DNA of 64,000 bases from Inquilinus sp. Marseille-Q2685 (GTDB lineage Bacteria; Pseudomonadota; Alphaproteobacteria; DSM-16000; Inquilinaceae), in NCBI RefSeq assembly GCF_916619195.1, contig NZ_CAKAKL010000001.1, positions 620,001 to 684,000 on the forward strand. Reading direction: 5' to 3'. The notes under the pieces were generated by a model, which saw only the letters and a list, made by a program, of their open reading frames with translations, searched no databases and was not told the origin of the DNA. A program made the position numbers and the translations under genes. This document shows, piece by piece, positions 38,421-46,705 of this stretch; within the stretch, counting starts at the first letter, position 1, and each line of letters starts with the position of its first letter.

Positions 38421-39248
38421 ATGGCCGGACGTTCCCCCCTCATCACCGTCATGATCCGCGCGGCCCAGAAGGCCGGGCGCGGTCTCGTCCGCGATTTCGG
38501 CGAGGTCGAGAACCTGCAGGTCAGCCGCAAGGGCCCCGCCGACTTCGTGTCGGCCGCGGACCTGAAGGCCGAGGAGACCCTGCGCCAGGAGTTGACGCGC
38601 GCCCGCCCGCGCTTCGGCTGGGTCATGGAAGAAGGCGGCGTGATCGAGGGCGAGGACAAGGACCGGCGCTGGATCGTCGACCCGCTCGACGGCACCACCA
38701 ACTTCCTGCACGGCATCCCGCATTTCGCGATCTCGATCGCGCTGGAGCAGGAAGGCGTGCCGGTGGCCGGGGTGATCTACAACCCGGTGGCCGACGAGCT
38801 GTACTGGGCGGAGAAGGGCGCCGGCGCCTTCCTCAACGACCGGCGCCTGCGCGTCTCCAGCCGCAAGAACCTGCCCGACGCGCTGATCGGCACCGGCATG
38901 CCCTTCATGGGCCGCGGCGACAGCATCGCGTATCAGCGCGAGCTGCAGATGATCATGCCGCATGTCGCCGGCATCCGCCGGATGGGTGCCGCGTCGCTCG
39001 ACCTCGCCTATGTCGCCGCCGGCCGCTTCGACGGCTTCTGGGAGACCGGGCTGAACCCGTGGGACATCGCCGCCGGCATCGTCCTGGTGCAGGAGGCGGG
39101 CGGCTTCGTCACCGACATCGACGGCAAGGGCCCGGCCCTGACCGCCGAGACGGCGGTCGCCGGCAACGCGCTGATCCACAAGACCCTGGCGATGGCGATC
39201 GCCAAGGCCCGTGCCCCGCGCGCGCCGAAGGCCGCGGCCGCGTCCTGA
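38421..39248 (+). CDS. suhB: inositol monophosphatase family protein (SuhB-like)
   Basis: A 275-aa Mg-dependent phosphatase. The WIVDPLDGTTNF motif (metal ligands D87, D90) and EEGGV give the first metal site; GLNPWDIAAG provides the third Asp. SuhB dephosphorylates inositol phosphate and in enterobacteria assists rRNA antitermination. It follows efp closely and is probably co-transcribed. The physiological substrate here is inferred. Confidence 0.9.
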   Translation: MAGRSPLITVMIRAAQKAGRGLVRDFGEVENLQVSRKGPADFVSAADLKAEETLRQELTRARPRFGWVMEEGGVIEGEDKDRRWIVDPLDGTTNFLHGIPHFAISIALEQEGVPVAGVIYNPVADELYWAEKGAGAFLNDRRLRVSSRKNLPDALIGTGMPFMGRGDSIAYQRELQMIMPHVAGIRRMGAASLDLAYVAAGRFDGFWETGLNPWDIAAGIVLVQEAGGFVTDIDGKGPALTAETAVAGNALIHKTLAMAIAKARAPRAPKAAAAS

Positions 39249-39280
39249 CGCTGCTTGCTGCGGCAGTGAAAAGCGGGGTA

Positions 39281-39307
39281 AGGCTATCGTCCTTCGACCG
39301 ATAGCCT
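39281..39307. terminator. hairpin after suhB
   Basis: AGGCTATCG and CGATAGCCT form a perfect 9-bp stem with a 9-nt loop 33 bp after the suhB stop. No T run follows, so it is a weak terminator or an mRNA-stabilising hairpin. Confidence 0.4.
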
Positions 39308-39387
39308 CGTCCTGTCGCTGGTTGGCGATTGTTTCGCCCTCCTCCGCTGAGCTATGGTCCGCCCCGTTGCATGCGGGTGTATGATCC

Positions 39388-40113
39388 ATGGTCCGTAGCG
39401 TTGTGAGGTTCGGCTTGGCCCATCGTCAGCAGACCGGCCGGCGGGCGTGGCCCCGCTTGGCGGTCATGGTTCTTCCCGCCGTCCTGATCCTGGGCGCGGC
39501 GGCCGCCATGGCGGAGGATCCGCTGGCCTCCGGCGACCTGCCGCTCGACACCCGCATCCTGACCCGCGGCGAGACCGCCCCGCCGGCACCGCTGCCGGTG
39601 CCGACCTCGGCCGGGCCGGTGACCGGCCCGATCCCGTTCGTGCAGCCGTCCCGGCCCGCCATCCCGTCCCTGCCCGGCCTGGTCGACGAGCCGGCGCCGG
39701 CCTATGACGCCGACGTGGTGGTCAGGGGCGCCGGCTTCGCCGACCCGAACGTCAAGGTCAAGGCCATGCCCGGGATGGCCCCCGGCGACATGGTCGGTCT
39801 GGTCGTCGGCGACGGCTTCCGCATCCGCTTCGCCCCTGGCGCCGAGGAGATCGGCACCGAGGCCGGCGACCTGCTGTCCGGCCTGGTCGAGAAGCTGGCC
39901 GCCGACGGCGGCAGCCAGATCGAGATCCGCGCCTATGCCGGGGCCAAGCCGGACCCGGCCAATGCCCGCCGCCTCTCGCTCAGCCGGGCGCTCAACATCC
40001 GGTCCTTCCTGATCGACCGCGGCATCGACAGCAAGCGCATCGCCCTGCGCGCGCTCGGCAACACCTCGCCGCCGGACCAGCCCGCGGATCGCGTCGACCT
40101 CCGGATCCAGTAG
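39388..40113 (+). CDS. exported OmpA-domain protein
   Basis: A 241-aa protein with an N-terminal export segment (about residues 20-42, AVMVLPAVLILGAAAAMAED), a Pro-rich linker and a C-terminal OmpA-like peptidoglycan-binding fold (about 145-241, VGDGFRIRFAPGAEEIGTEAG...RRLSLSRALNIRSFLIDRGIDSKRIALRALG). It starts a three-gene run with an ExbB/MotA-like and a MotB-like gene 12 bp and 3 bp apart. It probably anchors this envelope machine to the cell wall. Confidence 0.78.
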   Translation: MVRSVVRFGLAHRQQTGRRAWPRLAVMVLPAVLILGAAAAMAEDPLASGDLPLDTRILTRGETAPPAPLPVPTSAGPVTGPIPFVQPSRPAIPSLPGLVDEPAPAYDADVVVRGAGFADPNVKVKAMPGMAPGDMVGLVVGDGFRIRFAPGAEEIGTEAGDLLSGLVEKLAADGGSQIEIRAYAGAKPDPANARRLSLSRALNIRSFLIDRGIDSKRIALRALGNTSPPDQPADRVDLRIQ

Positions 40114-40125
40114 AAGGCCCTCCTG

Positions 40126-41340
40126 ATGTCGATCACCGCCCTGGCATCCCGCCCGTCCTCGATGCGCCCGGCGATGTCCAGCCCGCGGCGGTACCTGATC
40201 CGGATGACGGCTTTCGTCATCGTCGTCGCCATCGTCGCCGCCGTGCTGGGGCTGGGCGTGGCCTCCGCCTTCATGGCCAATCCGGCGCTGAACGGCGTGA
40301 TCCTGGCGGCCACGCTGTTCGGCATCGTCTTCTCGTTCCGGGCCGTGCTGAACCTCGAGCCCGACATCCGCTGGATCGAGGCCCATCTGGCGCAGCGCGT
40401 CCAGGGCGGCCGGATGGCGCCGGTGCAGCCGCGCCTCCTGGCCCCGATCGCCCGGGTGATCGCCGAGCAGCAGGGCGAGCTCAGCCTGTCGCCGCTGGCG
40501 ATGCGCTCGCTGCTCGACGCCATCGGCGCCCGGCTCAGCGAAAGCCGCGAGATCTCGCGCTACCTGATCGGGCTCCTGATCTTCCTCGGCCTGCTCGGCA
40601 CCTTCTGGGGCCTGCTCGAGACGGTGCGCTCGGCCAGCGGCGTGATCGCCGGGCTGGACATGGAGGCGGCGGATCCCAGCGCCGCCTTCGCCACGCTGAA
40701 GCACGGGCTGGAAGCGCCGCTCATGGGCATGGGCACGGCCTTCAGCGCCTCGCTGTTCGGCCTCGCCGGCTCGCTCGCTCTCGGCTTCCTCGAGCTGCAG
40801 GCGAGCCAGGCGCAGAACCGCTTCTACAACGAGCTCGAGGACTGGCTGTCGGCCAACACCCGCCTTCCCGCCGCCCCGCAGAACGGCGGCATCGAGATCG
40901 AGGCGGGCGAGCCGGTGTTCCCCGCCTATATCGAATCGGTGGTGGCGCAGACGGCGGAGAACCTCGACGCGCTGCGCCGCCTGACGGTCCAGGCGGGGGA
41001 GGAGCGCCGCGGCCAGGGCGGCGCGCTCGGCCCCGTCGCCCCCCAGCTGGCGGCGATCGACGATCATCTGCAGAACCAGCAGGCGCTGACGGCCAGGCTG
41101 GCCGGGGGCCAGGCGGCGACCGCCGCGGTGCTGGCCCGCCTGGCCACCGCGCTGGAATCCGCCCGCTTCGGCATCGACGAGCCGACCCGCCAGCACATCC
41201 GCAGCCTGGACACCACGGTGCGGCGGATGATCGAGGAGATGTCGACCGGCCGGATGCAGCTCTCCGGCGAGATCCGCGGCGAGATCAAGCTGCTGGCCCG
41301 CACCATCGCCGCCCTGGCCGAAGGCACCGAGGGGCGCTGA
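40126..41340 (+). CDS. ExbB/TolQ/MotA-like proton-channel subunit
   Basis: A 404-aa inner-membrane protein. Two N-terminal membrane helices (about residues 27-48 and 52-72) and two later ones (about 145-165 and 200-225) are seen. LIFLGLLGTFWGLLETV and GMGTAFSASLFGLAGSLALGF match the ExbB/TolQ/MotA channel helices. The C-terminal about 170 residues are helical and coiled-coil-like. The next gene starts three bases after its stop. It is longer than ExbB/TolQ and is not near flagellar or tol genes. Predicted to form a proton-driven motor with the next gene. Confidence 0.82.
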   Translation: MSITALASRPSSMRPAMSSPRRYLIRMTAFVIVVAIVAAVLGLGVASAFMANPALNGVILAATLFGIVFSFRAVLNLEPDIRWIEAHLAQRVQGGRMAPVQPRLLAPIARVIAEQQGELSLSPLAMRSLLDAIGARLSESREISRYLIGLLIFLGLLGTFWGLLETVRSASGVIAGLDMEAADPSAAFATLKHGLEAPLMGMGTAFSASLFGLAGSLALGFLELQASQAQNRFYNELEDWLSANTRLPAAPQNGGIEIEAGEPVFPAYIESVVAQTAENLDALRRLTVQAGEERRGQGGALGPVAPQLAAIDDHLQNQQALTARLAGGQAATAAVLARLATALESARFGIDEPTRQHIRSLDTTVRRMIEEMSTGRMQLSGEIRGEIKLLARTIAALAEGTEGR

Positions 41341-41343
41341 CGC

Positions 41344-42834
41344 ATGGCGATGCGCGGCCGGTACTCCTTCGGCGAACGGCGCCAGGTCGATGTCTGGCCG
41401 GGCTGGGTCGATGCGCTGTCGTCCCTGCTGATGGTCGTCATCTTCCTGCTGATGGTGTTCCTGGCCTCGCAGTTCTACCTGTCGACCGTGGTCAGCGGCC
41501 GCGACGAGACCGTCGGGCGGCTGAACCGCCAGGTGTCCGAGCTGACCGACCGGCTGGCGCTGGAGCAGGACAGCGGCCGCGACCTGAAGACCCGCATCGA
41601 CCGCCTGTCCGCCGATCTCGAGGGCAGCGCCCGCGAGCGGACCGATCTCGGCAACCGCCTCGCCGCCGTGCAGCAGGACCGCGACGCCATCGACCGGCAA
41701 CTGCGCACCGCCCTGACCCAGATCGAGACCCTGACCGGCGGCACCACCGACCGCGACGCGCAGCTGCAGGAGGCGGCGCGGGTGATCCAGGACAACCAGG
41801 CGACGATCGAGCGGCAGCGGCGCGAACTGGCGCAGCTGCAGTCGGACCTGGCGACGCTGCGCACCGGCACCCAGGACCGCGACCTGACGGCAAGCCAGCT
41901 GTCGACCGCGCTGGAGCAGAGCCGCAAGGAGGCCTCGGATCTCGGGGCCGAGCTCGACCGCACCCGGTCCGAGCGGGACCGCGCGCAACAGGACGTGAAG
42001 GCCGGGCAGGACCGTGCCCGGGCGCTGGAGCAGCAGGTAGCGGCTTCGCAGAAGGACGTGCAGGACCTGACCGCCCGGGTGGCGCAGCTCGACGCCCGCA
42101 TCGCCGAGCTCAGCGGCACGCTCGACCGCGCCACCGCGGCGCTGGCGACCGAGAAGTCGACCAGCGAGAGCGAGCGCAGCCGCGGCGAACAGCTGGCCGC
42201 CGAGGCGGCAGCGCTGCGCCGGCAGCTGTCCGACATCGAGAGCACGCTGCGCGATTCGGAGAAGACGGTCAGCGACAAGGATGTCGAGATCGCCAACCTG
42301 ACCTCGCGCCTCAACCAGGCGCTGGTGCGCCGGGTCGACGAGCTCAGCCGCTCGCGCTCGGTGTTCTTCGGCAAGCTGCGCGACGTGCTCGGCGAGCGGC
42401 AGGATGTCCGCGTGGTCGGCGACCGCTTCGTGTTCCAGTCCGAGGTGCTGTTCCCGGTCGGCTCGGCCGAGCTGCAGCCGGGCGGCGAGGAGCAGTTGGC
42501 CGCCTTCGCCGCGACGCTGAAGCGAATCGCTGCCCAGTTCCCGCCCGATGTCGACTGGCTGCTGCGCATCGACGGCCATACCGACCGGCAGCCGATCACG
42601 GGCGGCCCGTTCCCCACCAACTGGCAGCTGTCGACCGCCCGGGCGCTGTCGGTCCTGAACTTCCTGTCGAGCCAGGGCATCCCGCCGCAGCGCATGGCGG
42701 CCGCGGGATTCGGCGAGTGGCAGCCGCTCGATCCGGGCAACACGCCCGAGGCCTATCGCCGCAACCGCCGCATCGAGCTGCGGCTCGACCAGCGCGGCGA
42801 CAGCGGCCCGGACACCGCGGCCGTCGCGCAGTGA
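41344..42834 (+). CDS. MotB-like protein with coiled coil and OmpA domain
   Basis: A 496-aa protein. One N-terminal membrane helix (WPGWVDALSSLLMVVIFLLMVFL, residues 18-40) carries an Asp (D23) in the position of MotB/ExbD proton-binding Asp. Residues about 55-320 are a long coiled coil (RDETVGRLNRQVSELTDRL...). Residues about 355-490 are an OmpA/MotB peptidoglycan-binding domain with RIDGHTDRQPI and NRRIELRL. Together with the preceding gene it forms a stator-like pair extending deep into the periplasm. Not flagellar by context. Confidence 0.85.
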   Translation: MAMRGRYSFGERRQVDVWPGWVDALSSLLMVVIFLLMVFLASQFYLSTVVSGRDETVGRLNRQVSELTDRLALEQDSGRDLKTRIDRLSADLEGSARERTDLGNRLAAVQQDRDAIDRQLRTALTQIETLTGGTTDRDAQLQEAARVIQDNQATIERQRRELAQLQSDLATLRTGTQDRDLTASQLSTALEQSRKEASDLGAELDRTRSERDRAQQDVKAGQDRARALEQQVAASQKDVQDLTARVAQLDARIAELSGTLDRATAALATEKSTSESERSRGEQLAAEAAALRRQLSDIESTLRDSEKTVSDKDVEIANLTSRLNQALVRRVDELSRSRSVFFGKLRDVLGERQDVRVVGDRFVFQSEVLFPVGSAELQPGGEEQLAAFAATLKRIAAQFPPDVDWLLRIDGHTDRQPITGGPFPTNWQLSTARALSVLNFLSSQGIPPQRMAAAGFGEWQPLDPGNTPEAYRRNRRIELRLDQRGDSGPDTAAVAQ

Positions 42835-42923
42835 GCCGGCGGAAAAGCGTTGCGTCGGGTTTCGCGCGCCCGTAATCATCCCGGACCCCGGGGCCCGACC
42901 CCGGCAGGAATGAAGGGTGCAGA

Positions 42924-43553
42924 ATGAAGAAGCTCCTGACCGGCGTCGCGGCGGCTGCCGTCGTGCTCGGATCCGTGCAGGCGGCGCAGGCCGCGTCGGT
43001 GCCCATCTGGATCGGCATCGGCTCGGCCGCGGTCCTCGCCGCCGGCATCCTCGGCGAAAGCTCGGACATCGGCGACATCCGGGTCGGCAACGGCGCCACC
43101 GGCGTGCCGATGTCGCTAACGCTCGGCGCGGGCTACTACAACATCCTGAACGACAAGGGCGACAAGGACCACGAAGACCGCGACAAGGGCGGCGCCGGCA
43201 TCGGCCGGGTGGAGCTGCGCTTCAACCAGGAGTTCCTGCGCATCCGGCCCTTCATCGGCATCGAGGGCACCACGGATTCGGCCGCCTACATCTATGGCGG
43301 CGGCATGTTCGACGTCCGCTTCGGCGAGCACTTCATCCTGTCGCCGAACGCCGCGGTCGGCGCCTATTTCAACGGCGACGGCCGGGACATGGGCTCGACC
43401 CTCGAGTTCCGGACGGGCATCGAGGCGGCCTGGGAATTCGACAACCGGATGCGGATCGGCGCCGCCTTCCACCACATCTCCAACGCCGGCATCGGCGATG
43501 TGAACCCGGGCGTCGAGACCCTGACGCTGAACCTCTCGATCCCGCTGAACTGA
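42924..43553 (+). CDS. PagL-like lipid A 3-O-deacylase / acyloxyacyl hydrolase family protein
   Basis: A 209-aa outer-membrane protein with a signal peptide (residues 1-23). Strand-rich sequence follows, and the C-terminal motif AAFHHISNAGIGDVNPGVETLTLNLSIPL resembles the PagL catalytic region (His-x-Ser with a later Glu). PagL removes an acyl chain from lipid A. Length is slightly above the family norm. It is downstream of the MotB-like gene by 89 bp and may be separately transcribed. Confidence 0.78.
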   Translation: MKKLLTGVAAAAVVLGSVQAAQAASVPIWIGIGSAAVLAAGILGESSDIGDIRVGNGATGVPMSLTLGAGYYNILNDKGDKDHEDRDKGGAGIGRVELRFNQEFLRIRPFIGIEGTTDSAAYIYGGGMFDVRFGEHFILSPNAAVGAYFNGDGRDMGSTLEFRTGIEAAWEFDNRMRIGAAFHHISNAGIGDVNPGVETLTLNLSIPLN

Positions 43554-43600
43554 GCGGCGGCCAACGCCGCTCACAACTCCTAACGGGCGGTTCTTCCCCG

Positions 43601-43636
43601 CTCCTGCTTGGATGCACGCCGCACGCCAAGCAGGAG
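43601..43636 (+). promoter_or_regulatory. hairpin sequestering the Shine-Dalgarno site of the P460 gene
   Basis: CTCCTGCTTGG (43601-43611) is perfectly complementary to CCAAGCAGGAG (43626-43636) across a 14-nt loop. The 3' arm contains the AGGAG ribosome-binding site, seven bases before the ATG at 43644. In RNA the stem would hide the site, so translation may be controlled. Confidence 0.6.
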
Positions 43637-43643
43637 TCCCTTG

Positions 43644-44153
43644 ATGAAGCCCGCCCGCATCGCCCTGTTCGGGGCCGTCCTCGCCTCCTCCGTCGTCGCC
43701 GCGGCCGCCCTGGCCGCGCCGGGCCGCGGCGCTGACAATGCCTCGCCGATCTACGGGGTCACCATCCCCGAGGGCTACCGGCAGTGGCCGTTCATCGCGC
43801 CGGCGCATGAGACCGACCCGCTGAACGAGCTGCGCGTCGTGGTCGGCAACCCCACGGCGGTCAAGGCCTACCAGGACGGCACCCTGCCCTTCCCCGACGG
43901 CACCATCCTGGTCAAGCTGGCCTGGAAGCACGTCCAGTCCACCGAGTTCGCACCCGCCTATGTCCCCGGCGCGGCGACGACGGTGCAGGTCATGGTCAAG
44001 GATTCGAAGCGCTACGCCGCCACCGGCGGCTGGGGCTTCGGCCGCTTCATCGACGGCAAGCCGGTCGACCAGGCCCAGCACGAGACCTGCTGGGCCTGCC
44101 ACCAGGCCAATGTGAAGGACCATGACTACGTCTTCACGCGATTTGCTCCCTGA
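43644..44153 (+). CDS. cytochrome P460 family protein
   Basis: A 169-aa exported heme protein. Signal peptide is residues 1-24; the P460 fold follows with GVTIPEGYRQWPFIAPA, and the single CxxCH is CWACHQAN (about residues 150-157). Cytochromes P460 have an unusual Lys-crosslinked heme and oxidise hydroxylamine; many members, as here, are in non-nitrifiers and have an unknown role. ATG at 43644 has AGGAG seven bases upstream. Its 3' end overlaps the convergent lyase-like gene by 20 bp. Confidence 0.87.
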   Translation: MKPARIALFGAVLASSVVAAAALAAPGRGADNASPIYGVTIPEGYRQWPFIAPAHETDPLNELRVVVGNPTAVKAYQDGTLPFPDGTILVKLAWKHVQSTEFAPAYVPGAATTVQVMVKDSKRYAATGGWGFGRFIDGKPVDQAQHETCWACHQANVKDHDYVFTRFAP

Positions 44154-45642
44154 AGACGGATTCCAGCTCGCCCGAAGCGATGAGGCCGGCCGCCGCCGCG
44201 ATGTCCGGCGCGGCCGGGCGGTCGGCCTCCAGCCGCGGCACCAGGCCGCGCACGGCCGCGTGGATCGCCGCCGTGCCCCGGCCGAGCGTCGGGGCGCCCC
44301 GCAGGTCGACCGCCTGGGCCGCCACGATCAGCTCCAGCGCCGCCAGCAGACGCAGCCGTTCGACGATCCCCGCCGTCTTGTCGACGGTCGCGGTCGCCAT
44401 GGTGGCGTAGTCCTCGACCCCGTCGGCGACCGGCAGCACCGCGACCGGCATTGGGGCCGCCAGGTGGCCGATCTCAGCCAGGAGCGCCGCGGCGGTCTTC
44501 TGCGCCGGGCCGTAGCCGGCGCTGCCGTCCTGCACCGGCGCCAGGAAGCGCGGCAGGCCGCTGGCGGCCGGGGACATCAGCTTGACGACCCGCGCCGCCG
44601 AGATCGCCGCTGCCCGCGCCAGCGCTGCCCCCAGCGCCTCGAAGGCCAGGGCCAGATGGGTCGGGTCGAAATTGGCGTTCGGCAGGGCGACGCCGTCCTC
44701 GGCGATCACCGCCGGGTTGTCCCCGGCCCCTGCCAGCTCCAGCTCGACCGAAGCCCGCGCCGCCTGTACCGCGGCCAGGGCGGCGCCCAGCACCGAGGGC
44801 GCGCAGCGGAAGCTGAGCGGGTCCTGCAGCTTCCTCGCCGCGCCCGGCCGCGCCAGATCGCCGCCCTGCAGCAGTGCGAGCATCGCCCGCGCCGCCTCCG
44901 CCTGCCCCGGCGCCGGCCGCAGCAAAGCGGCGCGCGGGTCCAACGGTGCGACGCCGGCGCGGAAGCCCTCGAAGGACAGCGCGGCGGCGGCGAGCATCGC
45001 CCGCAGCGCCTGCGCCGCGTCCTCGACCACCAGCGCGCCGGCGCCGACCGAGGCGGCGTTGGCCGAGACCAGGGCCAGCCCGTCCTTCAGGCCGAAGGCC
45101 GGCTGCGCGATGCCGGCGCGAGCCAGCGCCTCGGCCGCCGGCAGGATCTCGCCCTGCAGCTCGGCCTCGCCCTGGCCCAGCAGCACGAGGGCGATGTGCG
45201 ACAGCGGCGGCAGGTCGGATTCGCCGACCGAGCCCGTCATTGGCACCACCGGGTGCACGCCCCAGTTCAGCAGGGCCGCCAGCGCCTCGGCCACGGCGCG
45301 CGACGCTCCCGATCGGCCGGCGCAGAGCCCCGCCAGCCGGGCTGCGACGATCGCCCGCACCTGGTCTCGCCGCGCGTCCCGCCCCACACCGACGGCGCGG
45401 CCGATCGGGATCCGGCGCTGCACCACCGCGGCGTCCGGCGCGATCCTTGTGTCGACGGCAGCGCCCAGCCCGGTGCTGACGCCGTAGATCGCGGTCCCGG
45501 CGGCGGCAAGCGCCTCCAGGGCGCGGTGGCCGGCCTCGATCCGCTGCAGGGCGGCGGCGTCGAGCTCGACGGCCGCGCTTTCCCGGGCGATGGCGAGGAT
45601 GTCGCGGGTGGAGAGCGGGCCGGCGCCGAGGCGGATCGTCAT
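44134..45642 (-). CDS. histidine/phenylalanine ammonia-lyase homologue lacking the MIO triad
   Basis: A 502-aa protein with HAL/PAL family architecture. Conserved are the Tyr of AIYGVSTGLG, QDPLSFRCAP containing the equivalent of the HAL catalytic Arg, and GVEDYATMAT. However, the MIO-forming site reads GSVGESDLPPLSH (residues 137-149) instead of GSVGASGDLAPLAH: the cyclising Ala-Ser-Gly (A142-S143-G144 in P. putida HAL) is absent, and the GLALxNGTQ region is replaced by GLALVSANAAS. Classical lyase activity is therefore unlikely. ATG overlaps the stop of the cyclodeaminase-family gene (ATGA). Confidence 0.8.
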   Translation of the reverse strand: MTIRLGAGPLSTRDILAIARESAAVELDAAALQRIEAGHRALEALAAAGTAIYGVSTGLGAAVDTRIAPDAAVVQRRIPIGRAVGVGRDARRDQVRAIVAARLAGLCAGRSGASRAVAEALAALLNWGVHPVVPMTGSVGESDLPPLSHIALVLLGQGEAELQGEILPAAEALARAGIAQPAFGLKDGLALVSANAASVGAGALVVEDAAQALRAMLAAAALSFEGFRAGVAPLDPRAALLRPAPGQAEAARAMLALLQGGDLARPGAARKLQDPLSFRCAPSVLGAALAAVQAARASVELELAGAGDNPAVIAEDGVALPNANFDPTHLALAFEALGAALARAAAISAARVVKLMSPAASGLPRFLAPVQDGSAGYGPAQKTAAALLAEIGHLAAPMPVAVLPVADGVEDYATMATATVDKTAGIVERLRLLAALELIVAAQAVDLRGAPTLGRGTAAIHAAVRGLVPRLEADRPAAPDIAAAAGLIASGELESVFREQIA

Positions 45643-46643
45643 GCGAAGCGCAGCCGCTGGCCGATCTCCAGCCGCTTCGCCTTCTCCAGCATGGCGTGGC
45701 CAAGGGCGATGTCGCTGAGGCTGAGGCCGCGGTGCCACAGGAGGATGGTCTCGTCCTCGCGCTCCCGGCCCGGCTTCAGCCCGGCGACGACCTGGCCCAG
45801 CTCCGCATGCAGCGTCGCCTCGGAGAGCTTGCCGGCCTCGACATGGGCGCGCAGGGAGCCGAACTGGCCGCTGCGGCACTGACCCCAATCGTCGACCACC
45901 ATCTTGGCCATGATGTCGGTCAGCGACAGCTCGACCGCGCTCATCGTGCCGTAGGGCACCACCAGCGCGCCGGGCTTGATCCACTCGGTCCGCAGCAGCG
46001 GCTCGGGCTGCAGCAGGCGCGAGGCCTCGACCACGATGTCGGCGCCGCGCACGGTCGACTCCCAGTCCGCCATGGCGCGGACCGGCTTGCCGAGGTCCCG
46101 CGTCAGCCGCTCGGCGAAGCCCTCGCGGCTTTCCGGCCGGCGGGAATGGACGCGGATCTCGTCGAAGTCGAACAGCCTGTCCAGCAGCCGGACGTTCCAA
46201 TAGGCGGTGCCGCGCGCGCCGACATGGCCGAGCACGCGGCTGCCCTTGCGGGCCAGGTGCCTGGCGCCAATCGCGGTTACCGCCCCGGTGCGCATGTCGG
46301 TGATGGCGGTCGCGTCCAGGATCGCCTTCGGCATGCCGGTCGCCGGGTCGAACAGGTTCAGGATCGCCATCTCCGACGGCAGGCCGCGCTTGTAGTTGTC
46401 GACATAGTCGCCGACCACCTTGACCCCGGCGGCGTTGACCGGCGCGCCGATGGCGCCGCGCAGCACGTTGAAATGGCCGTGCACCTGCGGGTCGGGCTTG
46501 AGGTGGACCCGCGGCTCGATCACGGTCTCGCCACGGCCCTGCGCCGCCAGGCTGGTCTCGATCGCCTGCAGGATCTCGTCGTCGGTGATCGCCAGCGCCT
46601 CGATGTCGAGGCCGTTGAGGAAAGTCACGTAGATCGGGTGCAT
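45639..46643 (-). CDS. ornithine cyclodeaminase / mu-crystallin family protein
   Basis: A 334-aa NAD(P)-binding protein. The N-terminal dimerisation part includes GVKVVGDYVDNYKRGLPSEMAILNLFDPATGMP and DMRTGAVTAIGARHLA, typical of the family. The Rossmann motif is atypical (VLGHVGARGTAYWNVRLL), and the segment holding the catalytic Asp in ornithine cyclodeaminase is replaced by VVPYGTMSAVEL. It is likely a dehydrogenase, imine reductase or cyclodeaminase of another substrate. It precedes and overlaps the lyase-like gene. Confidence 0.82.
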   Translation of the reverse strand: MHPIYVTFLNGLDIEALAITDDEILQAIETSLAAQGRGETVIEPRVHLKPDPQVHGHFNVLRGAIGAPVNAAGVKVVGDYVDNYKRGLPSEMAILNLFDPATGMPKAILDATAITDMRTGAVTAIGARHLARKGSRVLGHVGARGTAYWNVRLLDRLFDFDEIRVHSRRPESREGFAERLTRDLGKPVRAMADWESTVRGADIVVEASRLLQPEPLLRTEWIKPGALVVPYGTMSAVELSLTDIMAKMVVDDWGQCRSGQFGSLRAHVEAGKLSEATLHAELGQVVAGLKPGREREDETILLWHRGLSLSDIALGHAMLEKAKRLEIGQRLRFA

Positions 46644-46705
46644 GTCGGCTCCAGCGGTGTGGGAGGTGCGCTCCCGCAGGCAAGGTCTCTTTCAAACCTC
46701 TTCAC

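Noticed and set aside
39388-42834. Zorya-type anti-phage system (ZorAB-like genes)
   Set aside because: The ExbB/MotA-like and MotB-like pair resembles ZorA/ZorB, but there is no ZorC, ZorD or ZorE homologue. The next genes are a PagL-like protein and a cytochrome, and the upstream gene is an OmpA-domain protein.
39352-42879. Long minus-strand open frame of 1175 codons
   Set aside because: Antisense to the OmpA/ExbB/MotB-like trio, whose products have clear family signatures.
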